NCBI GenBank assembly: GCA_002440665.1 | Contig: DJUX01000035.1 | Coordinates: forward strand, 1 to 64,000 | Length of the DNA stretch: 64,000 bases | Direction of reading: 5' to 3' | Source of the DNA: Dechloromonas sp. UBA6271 | GTDB taxonomy: Bacteria > Pseudomonadota > Gammaproteobacteria > Burkholderiales > Rhodocyclaceae | Shown: in pieces, positions 53,216-60,802 of the stretch | How positions within the stretch are numbered: position 1 is the stretch's first letter | Layout of the letters: each line of letters starts with the position of its first letter | Notes under the pieces: model-generated | The model's input: the letters and a program-made list of their open reading frames with translations, nothing else | Told to the model about the DNA's origin: nothing | Database searches by the model: none | Made by a program: the position numbers and the translations under genes

Positions 53216-54208
53216 TCAGAACAGGCGGGAGAGATGTTCCGCCAGCCCTTGCTCGTTGACGAAACTGATGTCGTACATGGCCGTAAACGCCTTGGCCTTG
53301 TCGTCTTCCAGACCGGCGATGCACATCACGAATTGCCGCCCCGTCAGCCCAAGCCGCTTCTTTAGCGCAAGGTAACGGTCGATGTTCTGGCGGAATTCGC
53401 CGCTCTTGCACTCGATACAGACCGGCGTCTGACCGTCGACGAGCATGAAGACATCAAGCTCGTACGGGTCGCCGTTGGCCAGCACGATCTCCAGTCCTCG
53501 GGCACAGGCAACGCGGCGACCGCGCTCCTTGGCATAGCGCAAGCCGGACATCAGGGCATGCCATTCCAGCCATTCGCCGTTGAAAAACTGGCGGATCGCC
53601 GGTGCGCTTTGCAGGATCAGGCGGATACTGTTTTCCGGCTTGTTGTGCAAGCACTTGGCGACGAAGGAAAAGTCGTACAACTGCTGGCAGAAGCCGAGAA
53701 GCGCCCTGGCTTCGTCCGGCGTCTTTTTTTCCAGTTTGATTGTGGTGCCGTTGTACTCCTTTTGCTGCGACCAGCGAATGCGGTCGACCACTTCCTTGAA
53801 GAGCGTGAGATTGCTGCCGATGACCTCGGCCACTTCGTCGAAAAATCCGCTGGTGTCTACACCGCGCAGATCGGCTTGAACCTTGATCTGGCGCTTGTGA
53901 AACCAGTCGTAGATCGGGCCGTGCTGGATTTCCGTCGCCAGTTGATCGGTGTTGCCGAGGTCCAGGCCGGCCAGCGGCGCAGGGGGCGTCACCGACTGTG
54001 GCGCGATCTGCACGGTCGTCGGCGCCGATTTGAGGCGGATCAGTTCACGCTGGGCATCGAAATACTTGTCGAGCAGCTTCTCGATGAAGAACAGCGTCGG
54101 ATAAACCTTGGCCGGATCGGCACATTTGGGGCAGGCGATGCTCTGTCCGGCGAGGCCGTCGCCTTGCTCGGCGAGCAGCCCGCATTTGTTGCAGCGCAGG
54201 ATGGCCAT
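53216..54208 (-). CDS. Zinc-ribbon protein with C-terminal PD-(D/E)XK nuclease-like domain (DUF1887/Card1-like)
   Basis: The 330-residue protein has an N-terminal zinc ribbon (C6, C9, C26, C29), a helical middle part and a C-terminal domain with E250-x-D252 and E266-C-K268 in PYELDVF...PVCIECKSG, the PD-(D/E)XK active-site layout. The last part resembles DUF1887/Card1-type nuclease domains, but no CARF domain or CRISPR locus is seen. The ATG at 54208 gives CNKCG at the N-terminus. It stands alone; a defence or repair nuclease is possible. Confidence 0.6.
   Translation of the reverse strand: MAILRCNKCGLLAEQGDGLAGQSIACPKCADPAKVYPTLFFIEKLLDKYFDAQRELIRLKSAPTTVQIAPQSVTPPAPLAGLDLGNTDQLATEIQHGPIYDWFHKRQIKVQADLRGVDTSGFFDEVAEVIGSNLTLFKEVVDRIRWSQQKEYNGTTIKLEKKTPDEARALLGFCQQLYDFSFVAKCLHNKPENSIRLILQSAPAIRQFFNGEWLEWHALMSGLRYAKERGRRVACARGLEIVLANGDPYELDVFMLVDGQTPVCIECKSGEFRQNIDRYLALKKRLGLTGRQFVMCIAGLEDDKAKAFTAMYDISFVNEQGLAEHLSRLF
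53779..53788 (+). repeat. Dispersed word, 10-base core TGCGGTCGAC
   Basis: Antisense in the PD-(D/E)XK gene; A/T tracts are weak here. Confidence 0.55.
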
Positions 54209-54289
54209 GGATCGGTCACGGGGAACGGAATAATGACCGGAGTATAACCTCGAGACCGATTTAGCAAGGCCCGGCATGGCACGCTGCAA

Positions 54290-54799
54290 GTGGAATGGCG
54301 GCCAAGACAACAGCCCCCCTCGGCCGCCGATCAGAAACTGATCAAGAGTGCGATGCAGGCCGCGCCGAAAAAGGTGAGCGCCAAGGCGACCATCGTCGCC
54401 ATGAGCGCCGACGGCCAGATGCGCACGTTGCGCGAAGGCAGCAACGGCTTCACCTGCATGCCCGATAATCCCGCTACGCCTGGTCCAGACCCGATGTGCA
54501 TGGACCAGGCTGCCTGGGAGTGGGCGGGCGCGTGGATAGGGCACAAAGAACCGGCCGTCGGGAAGGTCGGCTTCATGTACATGCTGGCCGGAGGTACCGA
54601 CGCCAGCAATACCGATCCTTATGCGACCAAACCCAACGCTGCCAATCACTGGGTCAAGACCGGGCCGCACGTGATGATTGTTGGCGCTGAACCCGGCTTC
54701 TACGACATGTATCCGAAGGATGCCGATCCCGACACCTCGGTTCCGTATGTGATGTGGCCGGGAACCCCTTACCAGCACCTGATGATCCCGGTCAAATAG
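54290..54799 (+). CDS. Conserved hypothetical protein, probably lacking its signal peptide
   Basis: The 169-residue frame contains FTCMPDNPATPGPDPMCMD and FMYMLAGGTDASNTDPYAT, a conserved proteobacterial family of unknown function whose members, as far as I recall, begin with a signal peptide. Here the frame opens at a GTG without a clear ribosome binding site, and the first residues (MEWRPRQQPPSAADQ) are not a signal peptide. The gene therefore looks 5'-truncated or frameshifted at its start. Confidence 0.55.
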   Translation: MEWRPRQQPPSAADQKLIKSAMQAAPKKVSAKATIVAMSADGQMRTLREGSNGFTCMPDNPATPGPDPMCMDQAAWEWAGAWIGHKEPAVGKVGFMYMLAGGTDASNTDPYATKPNAANHWVKTGPHVMIVGAEPGFYDMYPKDADPDTSVPYVMWPGTPYQHLMIPVK

Positions 54800-54853
54800 C
54801 CACGCTCCATCGTAAGGCTGCGCGCCGGCAGCAGACCACCAGTTCCCACTACC

Positions 54854-55257
54854 TCAGGCCGCTTTCGTCAGCAGTTTCAGGCAGTCGACCGAGGCTGCCA
54901 GATCGAGCGCCGAGAAGTCGTCGAAATTCTTCAGGCTTGCGTTGGCGCCCTTCTCCAGCAGCAGCTTGACCAGATCCGGCGTGCTGTTCGAGGAAACGTA
55001 CATCAGGCAGGTGGCGCCGTTGCCGTTTTGCAGGTCGATGTCGATGCCTGCCGGCTGCGGTCAGGCGTTCGATGATGGCGTGGCTGCCGTGGTAGCAGGC
55101 CAGCCACAGCGCGTTGCAGCCGTCGGCGTTGACGACTTCGATATCGACGCCGAGCGCCGACATCGTCCATCTCCGGGTCGGGACTGATGGCGAGTATCCT
55201 CACCCGGTCGCCGGTGGCGACGGGCTGACCGTGGCGGTCGCAAGTGGTAACGGGCAT
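54854..55257 (-). pseudogene. Ankyrin-repeat protein gene broken by two frameshifts
   Basis: Three reading frames must be joined. The first (from 55257) gives a non-ankyrin N-terminus, MPVTTCDRHGQPVATGDRV. The second (about 55160-55060) gives GVDIEVVNADGCNALWLACYHGS. The third (about 55056-54857) gives LQNGNGATCLMYVSSNSTPD and ends LLTKAA before TGA at 54854-54856. The last two are adjacent ankyrin repeats. The first junction also looks like a deletion fusing two genes. Confidence 0.75.
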
Positions 55258-55466
55258 GGCAGACTCCGAAGCTGGGCGGCCACCGCAATGTCGGAAAGTC
55301 GACGTCAGCGGGCGCGCGCTTCAACTGCGCGCAACTGCCATGCCAGCCACCGGCGCCCCGCCTTGCCATCCGGATATTGCTGCCAGCACCACTGGCCGGC
55401 GAAAGTGATAGACTTTTTCCGAGGCGGCAAGCCATCGGGCCTGCCCAATTTCCCGAGGAGCAAGAC

Positions 55467-55745
55467 ATGACCGACAAACAAAACGAAGCCGGCGTTCTGG
55501 CCGCACTGATCCAGCGCCTTGAAAGCCAGCGCCTGCCGCAGCTGCTGGAACTCAAGGCCAAAGTCGACCAAGGTGAATGCTTGAGCGACCACGACCTGCG
55601 CTTCCTGCAGGAAGTCCTGACCGATGCCAAGAACGCACATCCCTTGGTCGCCAACCACCCCGAACTTGGCGCTCTGGCCAGCAAGCTGACAACGCTCTAC
55701 CGCGAAATTACCGAAGCGGCACTGGCTAACGAGAAGGCTGGTTGA
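55467..55745 (+). CDS. Conserved hypothetical protein (92 aa)
   Basis: The ATG at 55467 follows GAGGAG. The product is all-helical (ALIQRLESQRLPQLLELKAKVDQGE...), without membrane segment or signal peptide, and may form a helical hairpin. I do not recognise a functional family. It lies between the ankyrin pseudogene and a flavodoxin remnant; codon use looks normal for the genome. Confidence 0.7.
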   Translation: MTDKQNEAGVLAALIQRLESQRLPQLLELKAKVDQGECLSDHDLRFLQEVLTDAKNAHPLVANHPELGALASKLTTLYREITEAALANEKAG

Positions 55746-55769
55746 GCCGGGCGCGCAGGTCACCCCGAG

Positions 55770-55907
55770 TCACGCCGGGACGGACAATTTTTCCAGCAGC
55801 AGCGGGTTTACCTGCGCCACCCAGGCGTCGATGCGCTCATCGGTATACATACCTTGCGTGCGCTGGTCGATAGCCAGCCCGATATAACGGCCATCGACCA
55901 CGGGCCA
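55770..55907 (-). pseudogene. C-terminal remnant of a long-chain flavodoxin
   Basis: About 45 codons encode VDGRYIGLAIDQRTQ and TDERIDAWVAQVNPLL, which match the last helix and strand of flavodoxins (FldA: FVGLAIDEDRQ...ERVEKWVKQI). The FMN-binding P loop and the rest are missing; upstream residues in frame are unrelated. It is the tail of a deleted flavodoxin gene. Confidence 0.65.
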
Positions 55908-56031
55908 ACGGAGAAAACCCCCGAAAAATCGACCCGGGTGTGTTGGATTCCTCACACGCTCCTTGTGTTCAAGGAATCGACGATCCGAAATGCCGGCCAT
56001 GCATTTGGCGCTTGAGTCGGCCTATCGTTAT

Positions 56032-56649
56032 TCAGATTACGTAGAACAGGATGGCGATGTAGTGCATCAGGCTGCCGGCGATCACGAACAGGTGCCAGAT
56101 GCCGTGCCAATGCCGGTAGCGCTCGTCGAAGGCAAAGAAAATGATGCCCACCGTATAAAAGACGCCGCCCGCGGCCAGCCAGACGAAGCCGGCGGTGCCG
56201 AGATTTTCCAGCAGCGGCTGGATCGCCACCAGGACGATCCAGCCCATGACCGCATAGATCACCAGCGACATGACCCGCGCCTCCGAGCGCGGCTTGATCT
56301 CCTGCAACATGCCGATGGCCGCCAGCGACCAGATGATGCCGAACAGCGACCAGCCCCAAGGCCCGCGCAGGGTAATCAGGCAGAACGGCGTGTAGCTTCC
56401 GGCAATTAGCAGATAGATGGAGAGGTGATCAAGCTTGCGCAGCACTCTTTTCGCCCGCCCGCGAACGCTGTGGTAGATGGTGGAGATGCTGTAGAGCAGC
56501 ACCAGCGTCGCGCCATAGACCGAGACGGCGAACACCTTCCAGCCGTCGCCGCTGGCAATGGCCAGAACCAATAGCCAGATTGCCCCGGCCAGAGCAAGCA
56601 ACGCGCCGACCAAATGCGTCCAAGCATTGAATTTTTCTCCGTGATACAT
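56032..56649 (-). CDS. Hemolysin III / PAQR family membrane protein (TrhA-like)
   Basis: The 205-residue protein has seven predicted helices and the PAQR motifs: EKFNAWTHLVGALLAL, STIYHS..., KLDHLSIYLLIAGSYTPFCL and a C-terminal HWHGIWHLFVIAGSLMHY with metal-ligand histidines. Proposed roles concern membrane energetics and fluidity. It marks the left edge of the conserved chromosome before the integron. Confidence 0.9.
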   Translation of the reverse strand: MYHGEKFNAWTHLVGALLALAGAIWLLVLAIASGDGWKVFAVSVYGATLVLLYSISTIYHSVRGRAKRVLRKLDHLSIYLLIAGSYTPFCLITLRGPWGWSLFGIIWSLAAIGMLQEIKPRSEARVMSLVIYAVMGWIVLVAIQPLLENLGTAGFVWLAAGGVFYTVGIIFFAFDERYRHWHGIWHLFVIAGSLMHYIAILFYVI

Positions 56650-57078
56650 GCTTTCCCTTCGTACCCTGCTGCGTCAAGCTTGCCTGCAACGAAGCCACGG
56701 GCTGCCGCCGTGCATCAGGGCTGCGACGGAGCCGCATCCCCTGCATGGGCTTGTGACCATATGCCTTGAAATCTGCATGGAATGTGATATGTCCCTGCGG
56801 AAAGCGGCCGTCAAACGAGAGCGCAAAAAAGACTTCTTCCGGAACACCGACAGACACAGAGAGATGCCAACCTGACCTGACAAAGACAACAACGCAGGCG
56901 GAAATGTGAATGAGGACCAACCCGGCGGATATATTTCAGCCCCGAAATCAAAAACCAACTACTCAACCCCAGGGAACGAAATTTGCACCACATGGAATCA
57001 ATGATGAACGGAACGCTGGCGATGAAGCAATTCGCATTCAAATTTCCACCACCAGCCCGGAGCATGCAACTTATAGAT
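56650..57078. other. Distal flank of the integron, no recognised gene
   Basis: This 430-bp stretch between the hemolysin-III gene and the last attC has mixed composition, more A/T-rich on its right. A minus-strand frame of 84 codons starts just beyond the attC core (57065) but is cysteine-rich and unlike any family I know. It may be an attC-less last cassette or ordinary flank. Confidence 0.4.
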
Positions 57079-57145
57079 GCCTAACGTCAGAATTCACCGG
57101 CCTGCGCGGCTTTTCGCGCAGGTCCGGTGGAACAAAAGGTTAGAG
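57079..57145 (-). other. attC recombination site 1 (distal, 67 bp)
   Basis: Read on the minus strand it begins CTCTAAC (57139-57145) and ends with the core GTTAGGC (57079-57085), enclosing a strong imperfect palindrome CACCGGCCTGCGCG / CGCGCAGGTCCGGTG. The stop codon of the DUF4760-like gene lies in its first core, as is usual for cassettes. Confidence 0.85.
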
Positions 57146-57775
57146 ATTTTCGGTCTCCTTCACTCCGACCATCAGCCTCTTGAGAACTGCCGCTCTTTCA
57201 TCTTCTTCCTTCTTCAAGCGATCGGACCATTCATTTGCCGTCACTTCAAGCTCGTGAAGAATGCCGATGTCCTTGAATTGATTGCGGAGATATTCGACAA
57301 ATGGAGCAAATACGAAGTACTCCTTCGAGATTCTCGTTCCCAATAGCTGGAAAGCCAACTCTCTGTGAAGTGCCCCAACTCGGTAGGCAGCACAATATGA
57401 TTCAAAGTCGTTCAGGAAGTCCTTTGCCGCAAGAAATAGCGCGGGGGTCTCAACAATCTTTGAAATCTCCTCCGTCGTTAGTTCCTTATCAAACCGAAGA
57501 CCAATCTTTGCTCCTGCTTCGTAAAGGCGTTTCTCAATTTGTGAGTTTCTATCGAGGTCAAAAAACGTATACGTAGACGTGATCCTATTCCACTCAGTTG
57601 TCTGCTGAAACGCAGCTCGTGCCTGATTCAGAGAGTCGACGCTTACGTTGATCGCGGTAACCGCAGCACGGATTTGCCACCAAATCAGGAGCAGTCCGAT
57701 GGTTGCAACAATCAGACTCAAAACGGGAACAATATCCTGCGAAAGGTCGTGAATGGTCATGATATAGATGGGCAA
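57140..57775 (-). CDS. Integron cassette protein: membrane-anchored, DUF4760-like
   Basis: The 211-residue protein has one N-terminal transmembrane helix (DIVPVLSLIVATIGLLLIWWQI) and a cytoplasmic helical domain (STYTFFDLDRNSQIEKRLYE ... LNDFESYCAAYRVGALH). The layout fits DUF4760-type proteins of unknown function. A/T content is higher than in chromosomal neighbours, consistent with transfer. The gene starts 15 bases inside the cassette and ends in attC 1. Confidence 0.75.
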   Translation of the reverse strand: MPIYIMTIHDLSQDIVPVLSLIVATIGLLLIWWQIRAAVTAINVSVDSLNQARAAFQQTTEWNRITSTYTFFDLDRNSQIEKRLYEAGAKIGLRFDKELTTEEISKIVETPALFLAAKDFLNDFESYCAAYRVGALHRELAFQLLGTRISKEYFVFAPFVEYLRNQFKDIGILHELEVTANEWSDRLKKEEDERAAVLKRLMVGVKETENL

Positions 57776-57790
57776 GGTGGCAATTGAAAT

Positions 57791-57877
57791 CTCTAACGTA
57801 GAGCTAACCGGAGCTGCGCGGCTTTATCGCGCAGCGTCCAGCGACCGAAGGGAGCGAGGTTGAGCGCCGGGTTGGGC
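57791..57877 (-). other. attC recombination site 2 (87 bp)
   Basis: Minus strand: first core GCCCAAC (57871-57877), second core GTTAGAG (57791-57797), inner arms GCTGCGCG / CGCGCAGC. It follows the 85-aa membrane protein gene. Confidence 0.85.
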
Positions 57878-57893
57878 TGATTTCCGTTCATGG

Positions 57894-58151
57894 TCACCTA
57901 GCAAAAAGACCAGACATCGCGGCAAACACAAAAGCAACTGCGACTATTGCACCAGCGATAACCGCAAGCCCTGATCGAAATAGCAAGGTGGCTCCAAGCT
58001 TCAGTTCGGCAACCTTTCGAGAACGATATTTCAGCACGGCGATGACACAAACAACCGCCCCTGCAAGGAGCAGTGCGGCAGGATGCAACATAACGGTGAG
58101 GAGCGCGCTCAAGAAGAACAACGCAATGGGTACAGCAATGTTCTTGTTCAT
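57894..58151 (-). CDS. Integron cassette protein: small membrane protein (85 aa)
   Basis: ATG at 58151 lies 18 bases inside the cassette. The product is almost entirely hydrophobic: helices at about 6-40 (one or two) and 56-82, joined by the basic segment KYRSRKVAELKLG. No family is recognised. Small membrane proteins are frequent integron cassette products; any function is unknown. Confidence 0.7.
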   Translation of the reverse strand: MNKNIAVPIALFFLSALLTVMLHPAALLLAGAVVCVIAVLKYRSRKVAELKLGATLLFRSGLAVIAGAIVAVAFVFAAMSGLFAR

Positions 58152-58168
58152 GACGTTCCTATGGCGAT

Positions 58169-58279
58169 GCCCAACGTTTGAGCTAAGCGGCACGCGCCGG
58201 CGTGGCGTGGAAGGCCCAGAATGAAATGAGGGCCTGCAACGGCATGCCGGTGCGTGTCCGCTTGAGCGATGGGTTAGGT
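58169..58279 (-). other. attC recombination site 3 (111 bp)
   Basis: Minus strand: first core ACCTAAC (58273-58279), second core GTTGGGC (58169-58175), with paired inner arms CTAAGCGG / CCGCTTGAG. It shares the central CCAGAATGAAATGAGG with attC 4. Confidence 0.87.
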
Positions 58280-58765
58280 TGCAGCCTTTGGCGGCGCCAT
58301 ATGCGCGATTGCTGCGAACCAGCGCCAGCCCATACTTTTGGACTCGCTGCAACGGATGAACTGCGCGGAGACTGAAACTGCATTTGCCTTCTCTGCTGGC
58401 CTAGGCAGCGACGGTACTTGAAACCGCCGCGCTCACCAAGCTTGTTCTGACGCAGACCACCGTGCGGACTAAACGCGCCAGATTGGTGTTTCTACGAGCA
58501 ACCACAAGCGCTCGACTCCCGGCGCCGTTGCCGCCAGAGGCGACAACCCCGTGAACTGACTGCGCGGCGCAGCACGCTCGCGCGAAGCGCGTTCGTTGAC
58601 TGACTTTCACTGGCTGTTCGGAGCTGAGTCTACTGTTGGCAGACGCGAGCAATTTGATTGGAACCGCCACCGCAGTTGACCGAAGCCTCCGAACCAAAGT
58701 GCCGAACGTAGCCACAACCTGGTGCTGCTCATTCTGGGCCTCGCCACCACTGCGCACTTGGTGCA
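58280..58765. other. Integron cassette without a convincing gene
   Basis: Bounded by attC 3 and attC 4. Possible minus-strand frames (from TTG at 58766 to 58401; from 58383 into the attC) are Arg/Ser/Ala-rich, lack good ribosome binding sites and match nothing I know. The cassette may be non-coding, carry a promoter or RNA, or hold a decayed gene. Confidence 0.5.
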
Positions 58766-58877
58766 ACCTAACGTTGAAGCTAACCGGCCCGCGACGGCAT
58801 GGCGCTGGCGGGCCAGAATGAAATGAGGCCCAAAGGCGGCATGCCGTTGCGGGTCCGGTTGAGCGAGTGGTTAGGCT
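58766..58877 (-). other. attC recombination site 4 (112 bp)
   Basis: Minus strand: first core GCCTAAC (58871-58877), second core GTTAGGT (58766-58772), with arms CTAACCGG / CCGGTTGAG. The stop codon of the Clp_N gene lies in its first core. Confidence 0.88.
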
Positions 58878-59410
58878 TCGCTCGGAGCCGATGCCCGACT
58901 CTCAATCACTTGCGCCGCTGCGTTACCAAGTGCCGCTGGATCAATTCCCAAGTGCCGCAACGCACGTGCGGTAATGGAGAACTCTTCATCAGCGGCAGCA
59001 AGAAGAACATCGGCGCCGAGCAAAGGACGAGATCGTCGAGTTACTGCTGATGCAGCGACTCGCTGCATGAGGGCCTGTCCGGAAGCTGCGGCAGTGAAGA
59101 GCTTGGGCTTGGGGCCAACAAGCGCAGCCGTACAGCTTGGCGATGAGGTTGTCGGACTCGACGCGAGTCCAGCGTGTTCGAGTGACGTGATGTACTGAGC
59201 GCGCATCCCAGAGGAGAAGGCCTCGCCTGTCAAGCCCAGATTGTGGAACACACGCAGAGCGGTGCGGTCCGGCAAGGTCAGTGCCGCCAAGACATAGTGC
59301 TCCGAACCCGGCGAGTTGCTTCCAAAGCTGCGCGCGAGGGACTCTGCCTCTTCGGAGAGTCTGGCGACCGTCGCAGCGTCACGAATCCTGTGCTTGATTG
59401 TGGCAAACAT
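58871..59410 (-). CDS. Integron cassette protein: Clp N-terminal-domain protein
   Basis: The 179-residue protein has two Clp_N repeats (about 15-55: EEAESLARSFGSNSPGSEHYVLAAL; and about 105-165: AASGQALMQRVAA...LLGADVLLAAADEE), the substrate- or adaptor-binding domain of ClpA/ClpC, without ATPase modules. It starts 15 bases after the HTH gene in the same cassette. Such stand-alone Clp_N proteins next to small HTH proteins are frequent in actinobacteria; role unknown. Confidence 0.75.
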   Translation of the reverse strand: MFATIKHRIRDAATVARLSEEAESLARSFGSNSPGSEHYVLAALTLPDRTALRVFHNLGLTGEAFSSGMRAQYITSLEHAGLASSPTTSSPSCTAALVGPKPKLFTAAASGQALMQRVAASAVTRRSRPLLGADVLLAAADEEFSITARALRHLGIDPAALGNAAAQVIESRASAPSEA

Positions 59411-59425
59411 CTCTGCTCCAACGGG

Positions 59426-59632
59426 CTAGGGCTGAATATGGGAGAGTCGGCGATGAGCTGACTGCTTAGAAACCCCAAGAGCTTCACCGATCTCGGACCA
59501 GGACCAGCCATCGCGCAGAGCTATGCGGACGACACGTGACTCGTATTCATCAGCCAACTGGCGCAATGCCACAACCGACGCCAGAGCCTCTGAAATGTCA
59601 GTCGGATCGGGAAGGTGCTTCGACAGGTCCAT
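59426..59632 (-). CDS. Integron cassette protein: small helix-turn-helix protein
   Basis: The 68-residue protein (ATG at 59632; a GTG at 59671 would add 13 residues) ends in a sigma-region-4-like helix-turn-helix, IALRDGWSWSEIGEALGVSKQSAHRRL. It is the first gene of the first cassette, directly after attI, and forms a pair with the Clp_N gene. It probably binds DNA and may regulate the pair. Confidence 0.72.
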   Translation of the reverse strand: MDLSKHLPDPTDISEALASVVALRQLADEYESRVVRIALRDGWSWSEIGEALGVSKQSAHRRLSHIQP

Positions 59633-59698
59633 GTCGTCAACTTTAGCTGACGACTCAAACGCCGTCAACACATGCTGACGAAAGCCGGAGTGACGGTG

Positions 59699-59835
59699 GT
59701 GGAACTGCGAGGCCTAACTATTAAGTAAGCCTCCCAAAAAGGCAGGCTTTTCCATCAATTTATTAAACAACAAACTTTATAAAATCATTGGGATGCTTTA
59801 AAATTAGGCCTCCCAACAGATACTTACAATCCGTC
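59699..59835 (-). other. attI: attI site and intI upstream region
   Basis: The insertion core GCCTAAC (59712-59718; GTTAGGC in cassette direction) marks the junction of attI and the first cassette, 117 bases before intI. Between them a direct repeat GCCTCCCA occurs at 59729-59736 and 59808-59815, possibly integrase-binding sites. The AT-rich stretch 59750-59806 should hold the intI promoter. I saw no clear LexA box. Confidence 0.75.
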
Positions 59836-60798
59836 ATGAGCCAGCCGCCCAAGCTCCTCGATCGCGTTCGCGAGCGGATCCGGTTCAAGCACTACAGCTT
59901 ACGGACTGAGGATTCCTATGTCCAGTGGATAAAGCGCTTCATTTTTTTCCACGACAAGCGCCATCCCGCGGAGATGGGGGCATTAGAGGTGGAAGCTTTT
60001 CTGACCCATCTGGCGGTCGAGGAAAACGTGGCGGCATCGACGCAGAACCAGGCGCGCAGCGCCCTGCTTTTCCTCTACAAGGAGGTGCTGGGCAGCGAAC
60101 TGCCGTGGCTGAACAATGTGGAACAAGCAAAGAAGCCGCGCCGCCTCCCCGTGGTGCTCAACGAGGATGAGGTACGCGACCTGCTGGCCCGCCTGGACAA
60201 CGTACATTGGCTGGTGGCTGCCTTGTTGTACGGCGCCGGCCTGCGCCTGATGGAGGCGTTGCGCATGCGTGTCCAGGATGTCGATTTCAAGCGGCGAGAG
60301 ATTCTGGTGCGCAACGGCAAGGGGTTCAAGGACCGGGTGACGATGCTCCCCGATCGCGTGGCATCCCGCCTCCAGCGCCATCTGGCGACCGTTCGGGAGC
60401 TGCACGAGAAGGATCTCGCCGAGGGTTTCGGCGAGGTTCACCTGCCTTATGCGCTAGAGCGCAAGTACCCAGCCGCCGGCAAGAGCTGGAGCTGGCAGTA
60501 CGTGTTTCCTTCTGGCAACCGTTCGGTGGACCCGCGTTCGGGCAAGACGCGCCGTCACCACCTCGACGAGCAGACCATCCAGCGCGCCGTCAAGCAGGCG
60601 GTGCGCTCGGCCGGCATCGTCAAGGCGGCGACGCCGCATACGCTGCGCCATTCGTTCGCCACCCACCTGCTACAGAAGGGGCAGGACATCCGCACGGTGC
60701 AGGAACTGCTGGGCCATGAGGACGTGCAGACGACGATGATCTACACCCATGTTCTGAACCGCGGCGGCCATGGCGTGACGAGTCCGCTGGATGCATGA
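59836..60798 (+). CDS. intI: Integron integrase IntI
   Basis: The 320-residue tyrosine recombinase has catalytic R137, H268, R271, H294 and Y303 (GAGLRLMEALR; TPHTLRHSFATHLL; LLGHEDVQTTMIYTHV). The IntI-specific extra helix (YALERKYPAAGKSWSWQYVF, about 205-224) separates it from XerC/D. The ATG at 59836 gives the standard length. It points away from the cassettes, the classical arrangement, and appears intact. Confidence 0.95.
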   Translation: MSQPPKLLDRVRERIRFKHYSLRTEDSYVQWIKRFIFFHDKRHPAEMGALEVEAFLTHLAVEENVAASTQNQARSALLFLYKEVLGSELPWLNNVEQAKKPRRLPVVLNEDEVRDLLARLDNVHWLVAALLYGAGLRLMEALRMRVQDVDFKRREILVRNGKGFKDRVTMLPDRVASRLQRHLATVRELHEKDLAEGFGEVHLPYALERKYPAAGKSWSWQYVFPSGNRSVDPRSGKTRRHHLDEQTIQRAVKQAVRSAGIVKAATPHTLRHSFATHLLQKGQDIRTVQELLGHEDVQTTMIYTHVLNRGGHGVTSPLDA

Positions 60799-60802
60799 CG
60801 CC

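Noticed and set aside
55305..55466. Minus-strand frame ending WCWQQYPDGKAGRRWLAW near the ankyrin pseudogene
   Set aside because: It might be another gene tail, but I could not assign it to any family, and it overlaps the promoter region of the 92-aa gene.
58183..58383. A 66-codon minus-strand frame running through attC 3
   Set aside because: Its C-terminal half is merely the translated attC palindrome, a common source of false annotations in integrons.
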